Shown here in pieces: positions 1 to 5,948 of a DNA stretch of 14,509 bases. Made by a program: the position numbers and the translations under genes. Source of the DNA: an uncultured Clostridia bacterium. Its GTDB lineage: Bacteria; Bacillota; Clostridia; Christensenellales; Borkfalkiaceae. How positions within the stretch are numbered: position 1 is the stretch's first letter; the number at the start of each line of letters is the position of its first letter. Below the pieces are notes generated by a model. The model searched no databases and was not told the DNA's origin. It worked only from the letters and a program-made list of their open reading frames with translations. The DNA lies in contig CANQCA010000030.1 of assembly GCA_947589585.1 (NCBI GenBank), positions 1-14,509 on the forward strand, in the 5' to 3' direction.

Positions 1-390
1 GACGCAGACGGCGTGGGCGAGGTCGGCAACGCCAAGTGCGGCGACATCATGAAGATGTATATCAAGGTCGAGGACGGCATCCTCACCGACGTCAAATTCG
101 AGACTTTCGGCTGCGGCAGTGCGATCGCATCCAGCTCGATGGCGACGGAAATGATCAAGGGCAAACCCCTCTCCGAAGCCTTAAAACTCACCAATAAGGC
201 TGTGACAGAAGCGCTCGGCGGGCTCCCAGCCTACAAGCTCCACTGCTCCGTGCTCGCAGAGCAGGCGGTGCAGGCGGCCATTCTCGACTACTACAAGCGC
301 AACAACATCCCCTACGATCCCGAGGAGTTCAAGTGCGCCCTGTGCGCGCATGAACACGACCACACGGCGGACGACGGGGAGGAAGCATGA
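1..390 (+). CDS. Fe-S cluster assembly scaffold, IscU/NifU N-terminal type (5' partial)
   Basis: The reading frame is open from base 1, so the gene begins outside the window; the GTG at 13 is internal, because the residues before it (DADGVGEVGN) already match the family. This is an IscU/NifU-N scaffold, which in the cytoplasm builds Fe-S clusters from sulfur supplied by a cysteine desulfurase. The three cluster-binding cysteines are present, counted from the first visible residue: Cys13 in NAKCGD, Cys38 in GCGSAIASSS and Cys82 in LHCSVLAEQA. The core is followed by a short tail, CALCAHEHDHTADDGEEA, carrying a CxxC and three alternating histidines, which could bind another metal; that role is inference. 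The stop overlaps the next start (ATGA), so the scaffold is translationally coupled to an Rrf2 regulator. A desulfurase gene probably lies just upstream, but cannot be seen. Confidence 0.93.
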   Translation, partial: DADGVGEVGNAKCGDIMKMYIKVEDGILTDVKFETFGCGSAIASSSMATEMIKGKPLSEALKLTNKAVTEALGGLPAYKLHCSVLAEQAVQAAILDYYKRNNIPYDPEEFKCALCAHEHDHTADDGEEA

Positions 391-785
391 TCATCTCCAC
401 GCGCGGCCGCTATGCTCTCCGCATGATGGCGGGGCTGGCGGAGTGCGACCACAGCTCCCTGCGCGCTCTTGCCGCCTCGCAGGAAGTTCCCTATAAGTAT
501 GCCGAGAGCATCATGCGCTCTCTCGTGAGGGCGAATTTCGTGGAGAGTACGCGCGGAAAGAACGGCGGCTACCGGCTCACCCGCGCACCCGGGAGCTACA
601 CCCTCGCCGAGATCTTGCGCGAGACGGAGACCTCGCTCGCCGCCACCGATTGCACGGGCGGAAAGGAACAGGTCTGCCCGCGTGCGGCGACGTGCCCTAC
701 CCTTCCCGTATGGCGTGCGCTCGATGAGACGGTAAATGCGTTTCTGTCCCGCTACACGCTTCTGGACCTTATCCCCAAATCTTAA
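387..785 (+). CDS. Rrf2/IscR-family transcriptional regulator
   Basis: A 132-residue protein of normal Rrf2 length. The winged helix-turn-helix fills roughly residues 1-75 (ISTRGRYALRMMAGLAE; VPYKYAESIMRSLVRANF; STRGKNGGYRL, the wing typical of Rrf2 proteins). The C-terminal part has Cys89, Cys97 and Cys103, arranged C-x7-C-x5-C before LPVWRALDE, the position of the Fe-S ligands in IscR. In E. coli IscR (C92, C98, C104) the fourth ligand is His107; the aligned position here is Leu106, so a cluster, if bound, is held by three cysteines plus something else. Placed directly behind an Fe-S scaffold gene with a 4-nt ATGA overlap, it most likely represses this Fe-S operon, sensing cluster supply. 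CymR-like cysteine control is an alternative. No own promoter is seen. Confidence 0.9.
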   Translation: MIISTRGRYALRMMAGLAECDHSSLRALAASQEVPYKYAESIMRSLVRANFVESTRGKNGGYRLTRAPGSYTLAEILRETETSLAATDCTGGKEQVCPRAATCPTLPVWRALDETVNAFLSRYTLLDLIPKS

Positions 786-801
786 ATAAAAGAAGTAAAA
801 T

Positions 802-835
802 GCGCCCCCGCTTTCACAAAGGAAAGCGGGGGCGC
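802..835. terminator. Bidirectional intrinsic terminator between convergent operons
   Basis: A perfect 14-bp inverted repeat (802-815 with 822-835, GCGCCCCCGCTTTC arm) with a 6-nt loop sits between the stop of the Rrf2 gene (785) and the stop of the convergent membrane-protein gene (853). Read on the minus strand the stem is followed by ATTTTACTTCTTTTATTT, a good U-rich tail for the cdaA operon. On the plus strand the T-rich stretch (846-853) comes about 11 nt late, so termination there may be weaker. Confidence 0.85.
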
Positions 836-852
836 GTTATCTGAGAATTTTT

Positions 853-1425
853 TCAGCTGCGGAAGCGTTTGGGCCCGACGCCGCTGAGCTTCATCATGCT
901 GAATCCGCCGACGACGAACAAGGCGACGACGACGCACAAAAGCCCGATCCGCGTGTAGTTTACCTGCGCGGTTTTCTCCTTGTTATAGAGATCGAGGGTG
1001 GCGATGTGTTCGTCCTCGGTCTCGCCGACGAGCTTGACTGCAGCCGCGCCGTATTCCCCGCCCTCGGCAATGCCGTCCTGTGCGAGAAAGCGGATGCGCA
1101 CGCCCGCCGCGAGTTTTTCCTCCGCGCCCTCCATGATATTCTCCAGGGGCACAATGAGTTTGCAGGCGACGGGGACGGCCTCTTCGGCAAGCTCCGCCGC
1201 TTCCTCCACCTCCTCATCCGACCACGGGACCGCCCCTTCGAGGGAGAGCGTAAGAGCGTCTTGCGAACGCTCGATCGCGGACACGGTGGCCTCGTATTGC
1301 GCGAAGTCCTCGGGCTCGGCGACGCCGAAGATGCGGCCGAGGAAGAAGGAGAGGATAAAAAGGACCAGCGTAATGGCAAAGCCGACGCACAAAAGGACGA
1401 TGTAGATGACATTCTTCTTGGGCAT
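853..1425 (-). CDS. Two-helix membrane protein, unknown function
   Basis: A 190-residue protein that I do not recognise. Start ATG at 1425 follows AAGGGGG at a normal distance, 18 nt after the aspartate kinase stop, so it is the last gene of the cdaA operon. One hydrophobic helix lies near the N-terminus (about residues 6-33, YIVLLCVGFAITLVLFILSF) and one near the C-terminus (about 158-178, IGLLCVVVALFVVGGFSMM). Between them are about 120 mostly acidic residues, including a Glu/Ala-rich stretch (DEEVEEAAELAEEAVP) followed by a segment that looks beta-rich. A short basic tail (KRFRS) ends the chain. The simplest topology puts both ends in the cytoplasm and the middle domain outside the cell. 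Function, partners and homologs are unknown from sequence alone. Confidence 0.72.
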   Translation of the reverse strand: MPKKNVIYIVLLCVGFAITLVLFILSFFLGRIFGVAEPEDFAQYEATVSAIERSQDALTLSLEGAVPWSDEEVEEAAELAEEAVPVACKLIVPLENIMEGAEEKLAAGVRIRFLAQDGIAEGGEYGAAAVKLVGETEDEHIATLDLYNKEKTAQVNYTRIGLLCVVVALFVVGGFSMMKLSGVGPKRFRS

Positions 1426-1443
1426 TTCTTCCCCCTTCGCGGC

Positions 1444-2769
1444 TCAGGCGCCTTCGCGGCCGAAGAACTCCTCGTAGACGGCCCGTATGCTGCGTTCGTA
1501 ATTTTCGTTATCCACGCCGACGATGATGTTGAGCTCGGAAGAACCCTGATCGATCATGCGCACGTTGACGCCGGCACGCGCGATCGCCGAAAGCAGCCTT
1601 CCCGCCGTGCCGACTTTTTGATACATGCCGTGACCGACCACGGCGATGAGGGCGATATCCAGGATCACATTGAGTTTCTCGGGGTGCACCGCCTCGCGGA
1701 TCTCGGCAAGGATCTCGTCCAAAACGCCGCCGCCGAGCTGTTTGCTGTCGATGACGAAGGAGAGCGTATCGATGCCCGAGGGCATGTGTTCGAAGGAAAT
1801 ATTGTGCCTTTTTAAGATCTCGAGAGGGCGGAGCGCAAAGCCGCTCATCTCGTTCATCTGCGCCTTCTCGATGAAGATGACCGTAAAATCCTTCCTTCCC
1901 GCGATCCCTGTGACGGTGCGCTCGCTCGGGCGGAAACGCTCCGTGGGCTGGATACGCGTGCCCTTATCCTGCGGGCGGAATGTGTTGAGGATGCGGATGG
2001 GGATCCCCGCCTCGCGGACGGGATAGATCGCCTCGGCATGAAGGACATTCGCCCCCATATAGGAGAGCTCGCGCAGTTCCTTGTAGGAGAGCTTGTCGAT
2101 GCCGACGGGAGAGGGAACGATGTGGGGATCGCAGGCGAGGAACCCGCTCACGTCCGTCCAATTTTCGTATTCGTCCGCACCTACGCCGCGGGCGACGACC
2201 GCCCCCGTGATATCGCTCCCGCCGCGGGAGAAGGTCTTCACGCGCCCATTCTCATCTTCCCCGTAGAAGCCTGCGACGACGGCCCTGAACTTCCCGCGGA
2301 GAGCTTCCCGCACGAGGGTATAGCTGCGTTCCGCATCGAAGAGGCCGCCTTGGAACTTGATCACATCCTTTGCGTCGATGAAGGGAACATCGAGAAGCGC
2401 CGCCATGATGCGGCCGGAAAGATACTCCCCGCGGGAAGCGGCAAAATCCGCGCTCCCGTCCGCTTCGATGGCCGCCTTGGTCTCTTCGAGAAGGGCGTGA
2501 ATATCTATCCCGAGGGCGAGCTCTTCGACGAGCGATATGTACCGCGCCTCGATACGTTCGTAAGAGGGGCCGACATGCCCCCCCTCTTTTACTTCCTGTG
2601 CCGCTTGGTAGAAGAGATCGGTGACCTTGATATCTCCGCTGAAGCGCTTTCCCGGCGCGGAAACGACGATATACCTCCGCGCGGGATCGGCCTCGAGGAT
2701 GCGCTTTACGCGCCCGATCGTGATGCCGTCCGCCATCGAGGTGCCGCCGAATTTACACACCTTAATCAT
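1444..2769 (-). CDS. lysC: Aspartate kinase with C-terminal ACT regulatory domains
   Basis: A 441-residue aspartokinase, of usual length, making aspartyl phosphate, the first step to lysine, diaminopimelate, methionine and threonine. The N-terminal KFGGTS (residues 6-11) is the family signature; VVSAPGKR and KVTDLF follow, then FSRGGSDITGA in the nucleotide-binding region. Two ACT-like segments fill the C-terminal third (TGIAGRKDFTVIFIEKAQMN... and ALIAVVGHGMYQKVGTAGRL...IDQGSSELNIIVGV), where end products would bind. The early VSAPGKR/KVTDL pattern recalls the Bacillus YclM (AK III) branch, though I cannot settle the class. The ATG at 2769 lies inside the end of the preceding gene (8-nt overlap with its TAA), with GGGAG upstream, so translation is coupled to the DUF1015 protein. 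It supplies diaminopimelate for the wall, which may explain its link with c-di-AMP signalling (inference). Confidence 0.95.
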   Translation of the reverse strand: MIKVCKFGGTSMADGITIGRVKRILEADPARRYIVVSAPGKRFSGDIKVTDLFYQAAQEVKEGGHVGPSYERIEARYISLVEELALGIDIHALLEETKAAIEADGSADFAASRGEYLSGRIMAALLDVPFIDAKDVIKFQGGLFDAERSYTLVREALRGKFRAVVAGFYGEDENGRVKTFSRGGSDITGAVVARGVGADEYENWTDVSGFLACDPHIVPSPVGIDKLSYKELRELSYMGANVLHAEAIYPVREAGIPIRILNTFRPQDKGTRIQPTERFRPSERTVTGIAGRKDFTVIFIEKAQMNEMSGFALRPLEILKRHNISFEHMPSGIDTLSFVIDSKQLGGGVLDEILAEIREAVHPEKLNVILDIALIAVVGHGMYQKVGTAGRLLSAIARAGVNVRMIDQGSSELNIIVGVDNENYERSIRAVYEEFFGREGA

Positions 2770-3907
2770 AGCCGATCTCCCGTGCCTCCAAGAGATATCT
2801 TCCTTCCTGCGACCGCCCCACGGTGAAGGTGTTCTTCGCGAGCGTTCTCCCGTGCGCGGGCGCCGAAAAGATATCCTCTTTCTCTATCCTATTCAAAAGG
2901 ATGCCGACGGTGCCCCTTGCCGCCGCCTTCTCCCTGAGGATGCCCGCGCCGCGAACATAGTCGAGCTTTCCCTCTCTTTCACGGAGAAACTCTTCAAGAA
3001 TTTCGTCGCAGCGGCCCGCAATATCCGCCCCGCTCTTTGTGACGGTGAGGATGTTCCCATCCCGCTTGCACGCCATCCTTTCCGAGAAAAATGAAATGAG
3101 CCGCTCGGGATCCGTATCGCAGACGATGCGGTGCATGGGAAAGATCTCCACGCCCTCGTCGTTGATATCGCACAGCTCCGCAAGGGCGAAGCGGGCGGGG
3201 TGCGATTGCAGCTCTTCCTTGCACAGGCTGCCCTTCACCCCTTCCCAGTGCGCCTTGGCGGCGTCGATCTCGTCGACGCCCTCGCCGACGACAAAGCAGG
3301 GCTCTCCGCGGCTGTGCATCTCCGAGAGCGCCCACGAGGCAAACGGCTCGGAGATATAGCTCCCCTTGATACGGCCGCCGCCCGCGGTCAGTTCGAAGTC
3401 GTACAGAAGCTCGAGGTCCTCCGCGAGCAGGCGGGAAAAGATCTTTTTCTTTTTATCTTTGAAGAAAATGACGGTGTGCGGAAACTCGAGCGGAGCGCGC
3501 TCCCTGAGGGCGCACATTGCCCGAAAAAACCGCCCGTCGCCCTCCTGCGCAGGCATGATGGGTGAGGTCTCTCCGCGGACATGGGTATAGGCTTCGAGGT
3601 CGATCGCCGCGACGATGCCGTAGCGGACTCCCTTATAGAGTTCCCGCTCCACGAGGATGGGCCCGCGGCGAAGTTTTTCCATCCACTCATCCTCGAGGGC
3701 GGAATACATCTCCTCCGCAATGCGCCCCACGGCCTCCTCCGCCCCCTCCTCGGGAAGCGCAAAACGCTCCGCCGAGGGAGAATCTCCCAAGCCTTGGAGA
3801 AGCTCTTTCCGACGGCTTGCGTCCAGACGGCCGGGCGCGGGCACGGCCCATTTTTCAAATTCCATCCGCGGGATACAGATCCGCGGGATGTGCAGACATG
3901 TTTTCAT
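2762..3907 (-). CDS. Divergent DUF1015-family protein
   Basis: A 381-residue protein. The ATG at 3907 is chosen because it lies one base after the TGA of the preceding micro-ORF; a TTG at 3940 would overlap that gene. DUF1015 features seen in order: IPRMEFEKWAVPAP near the N-terminus, GDSPSAERFALPE, GPILVERELYKGVRYGIVAAIDLEAY, APLEFPHTVIFF, LLYDFELTAGGGRIKGSYI, HPARFALAELCDINDEGVEIFPMHRIV. In the relatives I know, the conserved core motif reads about VGDGNHSLATAK; here the same place reads VVGEGVDEIDAAKAHWE, so the Asp and the His of the motif are gone. The biochemical role of DUF1015 is unsettled; in some bacteria it sits near serine biosynthesis genes. It overlaps the aspartate kinase start by 8 nt. 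A regulatory or structural role after loss of activity is inference. Confidence 0.83.
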   Translation of the reverse strand: MKTCLHIPRICIPRMEFEKWAVPAPGRLDASRRKELLQGLGDSPSAERFALPEEGAEEAVGRIAEEMYSALEDEWMEKLRRGPILVERELYKGVRYGIVAAIDLEAYTHVRGETSPIMPAQEGDGRFFRAMCALRERAPLEFPHTVIFFKDKKKKIFSRLLAEDLELLYDFELTAGGGRIKGSYISEPFASWALSEMHSRGEPCFVVGEGVDEIDAAKAHWEGVKGSLCKEELQSHPARFALAELCDINDEGVEIFPMHRIVCDTDPERLISFFSERMACKRDGNILTVTKSGADIAGRCDEILEEFLREREGKLDYVRGAGILREKAAARGTVGILLNRIEKEDIFSAPAHGRTLAKNTFTVGRSQEGRYLLEAREIGYD

Positions 3908-3908
3908 T

Positions 3909-4022
3909 TCAGATCCCGACGGCGTGGATGACGAGGGCAATGCCCGCCCCGAGGACGAGCGCTAAAAGCTTGAGGGGAATGTTGTGCGTAAACAGCTTCT
4001 TGAGCACTTCTAAAAATTTCAT
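3909..4022 (-). CDS. 37-residue membrane micropeptide, probable N-terminal anchor of CdaR/YbbR
   Basis: A short frame on the minus strand from ATG (4022-4020) to TGA (3911-3909). It overlaps the cdaA stop by 4 nt (ATGA), and its own stop is one base before the ATG of the DUF1015 gene, so it is coupled on both sides, the usual sign of a translated operon member. The product starts MKFLEVLKKLFTHNIPL, continues KLLALVLGAGIALVIHAVGI and stops: a basic amphipathic start followed by one hydrophobic helix. This is just how CdaR (YbbR) proteins begin (KKLF.NNI.LKLLSL.LA), and cdaR is the gene normally right after cdaA. Full CdaR is far longer, with several extracytoplasmic YbbR repeats; none remain here. 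It may be a minimal CdaA partner in the membrane or a decayed relic kept for coupling. Confidence 0.75.
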   Translation of the reverse strand: MKFLEVLKKLFTHNIPLKLLALVLGAGIALVIHAVGI

Positions 4023-4870
4023 TGCTTCTTGCCCTCCGTGTTGAATTCCTTCCAATAGTATTCCTTAAGGAAGCGCTTGAGGCCCTCGGAATCGACGAAC
4101 CGCGTGAGCTCGCCCCGCTTGGCGACGGAGACGATGCCCGTCTCCTCGGAGACGATGATGGTGGAAACGTCCGCGACCTCGGTCACCCCGATACCTGCAC
4201 GGTGACGGGTGCCGAATTCCTTCGGATAGTCCTTTTGGGTGAGCGGCAAGAAGCAGCCCGCCGCCTCGATGAGGTCGCCGTAGATGACCATGGCCCCGTC
4301 GTGGAGGGGCGCCTTGGGGATGAAGATGCCCTCGATGAGCTGGCTCGAGATCTTGGCATTCAGCATGACGCCGCTCTCGACGATGGTCTTGGGAAGGTTG
4401 CCGTTCGAGAGCACGATGAGGGCCCCGATATCGTTCTTCGAGAGATTCTGCACCGCCTTCACGATCGCGCCGATAAACTCATCCGCACGCGCCGCGACAT
4501 TGGACGAAGAGCGTGCCGCCGAGGACGGCGACGCCATGGCGGGCTTGTGCTTCCCCACATTCCAGATGCTCCGCTTGATCTCCACATTGAAGAGGAACAA
4601 GAAAAAGAGCGACAGAATGAGGAAAAAGACGATGAATGCCGTCGCATTGATGGGCTTTGCGAAGAAGGTGATCGCAGCCGCGACGATGAGCAGAATGAGA
4701 TAGACGATGATGAACCGCCGCGCATTGTTCTCCCACAGCGTTTTGAGCACCATGTAGACGATGACGGCGAAAAAGATCGCCTCGACGGCGAGCACGACGA
4801 TGCCCACGGCACCCGGGAAGGGGAGAAATACCCCCTTGATCGCACTCCATACCTCGCTCGGTGTGTTCAT
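4019..4870 (-). CDS. cdaA: Diadenylate cyclase CdaA (c-di-AMP synthase)
   Basis: A 283-residue membrane enzyme making the second messenger c-di-AMP from two ATP; it acts at the inner face of the membrane and in Bacillota governs potassium, osmotic and wall balance. Start ATG 4870 has a consensus AAGGAGG 4 nt before it; a TTG at 4891 is rejected. Three hydrophobic helices fill about residues 12-100 (GAVGIVVLAVEAIFFAVIVYM; FIIVYLILLIVAAAITFFA; AFIVFFLILSLFFLFLF), then a short linker rich in Ser/Ala, then the DisA_N/DAC domain: LHDGAMVIY (Asp191-Gly-Ala) and GTRHRAGIGVTE (RHR near residue 222) are the catalytic signatures, followed by IIVSEETGIVSVAKRGEL. In most relatives cdaR and glmM follow; here only a 37-residue CdaR-like peptide follows, then unrelated genes. 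First gene of the operon, with its own promoter. Confidence 0.96.
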   Translation of the reverse strand: MNTPSEVWSAIKGVFLPFPGAVGIVVLAVEAIFFAVIVYMVLKTLWENNARRFIIVYLILLIVAAAITFFAKPINATAFIVFFLILSLFFLFLFNVEIKRSIWNVGKHKPAMASPSSAARSSSNVAARADEFIGAIVKAVQNLSKNDIGALIVLSNGNLPKTIVESGVMLNAKISSQLIEGIFIPKAPLHDGAMVIYGDLIEAAGCFLPLTQKDYPKEFGTRHRAGIGVTEVADVSTIIVSEETGIVSVAKRGELTRFVDSEGLKRFLKEYYWKEFNTEGKKQ

Positions 4871-4883
4871 GTTTCCTCCTTGT

Positions 4884-4900
4884 GCGGGCAAGCCGCCCGC
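4884..4900 (-). promoter_or_regulatory. Hairpin in the short cdaA leader, next to the ribosome site
   Basis: A 6-bp GC-rich stem (GCGGGC with GCCCGC, 5-nt loop) lies in the predicted 5' leader of cdaA. Its base ends two bases before the AAGGAGG site, and with transcription starting near 4907 it would take up about half of the leader. It leaves the ribosome site free, so transcript stability is a likelier role than direct blocking; that role is inference. Confidence 0.45.
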
Positions 4901-4913
4901 GCGTGTCCCCTAT

Positions 4914-4942
4914 ATTATAACGATTTCGGCGATAAAAAGCAA
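4914..4942 (-). promoter_or_regulatory. Sigma-A-like promoter of the cdaA operon
   Basis: Read on the minus strand: TTGCTT (4942-4937), a 17-nt spacer, and a perfect TATAAT (4919-4914). Transcription would start near 4907, about 37 nt before the cdaA ATG. It lies in the short gap after holA, so the cdaA operon can be transcribed on its own. A weak stem (GCAAA/TTTGC) followed by five T's overlaps the -35 and could be a poor terminator for holA. Confidence 0.75.
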
Positions 4943-4964
4943 AGTGTTTTTCTTCTATTTTGCG

Positions 4965-5948
4965 TCATCCGAAAAATATTTTTGCGATTGCGGCGGAAAG
5001 TGCCCCCGATTTTCCCACAAGGCCGCTCCGCATATCCGCCGAGAGCGCATACAGGGCGAGGTAGATCGCCCGCACCCGCTCCGCCCCGAGACGGCGGGCC
5101 GCCTCGCGGTTTTTCTGCACGGCGTAGGGCTTGATGGAGAGCGCCGCGCCGATCTGGGCATCCGTCCCCTTCATATCCGAGATCTCCATGAGGGTGCGGT
5201 AGTGGGAAAGAAGGGCGGAGAGGGCGGCGTTTTCGTCGAACCCCTTTTCCATGAGGTCGGAAAGGATGGTAAAGAAGGAAGCGCTGTTCCCGCGGGAGGC
5301 CGCTTGCGTGAGTTCGTAGATCTTGTATTCAACGTCCTTTGCGATATAATTTTCCACCGTCTCACGTGTTATCCTGCCACCATGTCCGAGAAGGAGGCTC
5401 AGCTTTTCTATCTCGATCTTCATGCGCGCGGCATCCTGGTTGCAATAGCGCACGAGAAGATTTGCGGCGTCACCGTCGATGGAAAGCTGTGCGCGCTTCG
5501 CCATGCCGAAAACCCAGCGCGCGAGCGCTTCCTCCGTCTCCTTGCCGCAATCCACATAGACGACGCCTTTCTTCCGCTTGAGATCTGCCCCCTTCTTCGA
5601 TCCCGCATTGATAAGGAGCAAAACGCTCTCCTTGCACGGCGCGGCGGCATAGGGAGAAAGCACGCTCTCCCACTCCTTCTCCGTGGGGTAGAATTCATAG
5701 ATGCGGATCAGCCGCTTCTCGTCCATGAAGGGAAAGGTCATGAGGCGGGCGGGAAGTTTTTTGAGTTCGTCGCCCTTAAGCGTCTCCCCCTCGAGGCGCA
5801 GATCGTTGAGCTGGGGCATGGTAAGAGCGCATGCCGCGCGGATGGCCTCCACGGCATGTTCGCGGAAGTATGCCTCCTCCCCCTCGATGAGGTAGATGGG
5901 AGCAAGGCCGTCCTCCTTGATGCTTTTTGCGAGTTGGATGAATTTCAT
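4965..5948 (-). CDS. holA: DNA polymerase III subunit delta
   Basis: A 327-residue protein, close to the usual 330-350 for HolA, the clamp-loader subunit that opens the beta clamp in replication. Family features: IYLIEGEEAYFREHAVEAIR near the N-terminus (HolA proteins open with a similar YLL.G.E..L pattern), the start-proximal MTFPFMDEKRLIRI, then DAARMKIEIEKLSLLLG (L..E..KL signature), ENYIAKDVEYKIYELTQAASRGN, and the C-terminal helical collar ending in LYALSADMRSG. The start is ATG 5948, which overlaps the comEC stop by 4 nt (ATGA); an in-frame extension to 6068 runs through comEC coding sequence and has an implausible Arg-rich translation. No Shine-Dalgarno precedes the ATG, so translation relies on coupling to comEC or on the near-leaderless promoter described separately. 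comEC-holA order is common in Bacillota. Confidence 0.92.
   Translation of the reverse strand: MKFIQLAKSIKEDGLAPIYLIEGEEAYFREHAVEAIRAACALTMPQLNDLRLEGETLKGDELKKLPARLMTFPFMDEKRLIRIYEFYPTEKEWESVLSPYAAAPCKESVLLLINAGSKKGADLKRKKGVVYVDCGKETEEALARWVFGMAKRAQLSIDGDAANLLVRYCNQDAARMKIEIEKLSLLLGHGGRITRETVENYIAKDVEYKIYELTQAASRGNSASFFTILSDLMEKGFDENAALSALLSHYRTLMEISDMKGTDAQIGAALSIKPYAVQKNREAARRLGAERVRAIYLALYALSADMRSGLVGKSGALSAAIAKIFFG

Noticed and set aside
4022..5134. Long open frame of 370 codons on the plus strand across cdaA and into holA
   Set aside because: It is antisense to cdaA, whose catalytic motifs are clear. Its translation is dominated by charged Asp/Arg/Glu runs, as expected from the complement of a GC-rich gene, and no ribosome site precedes it.
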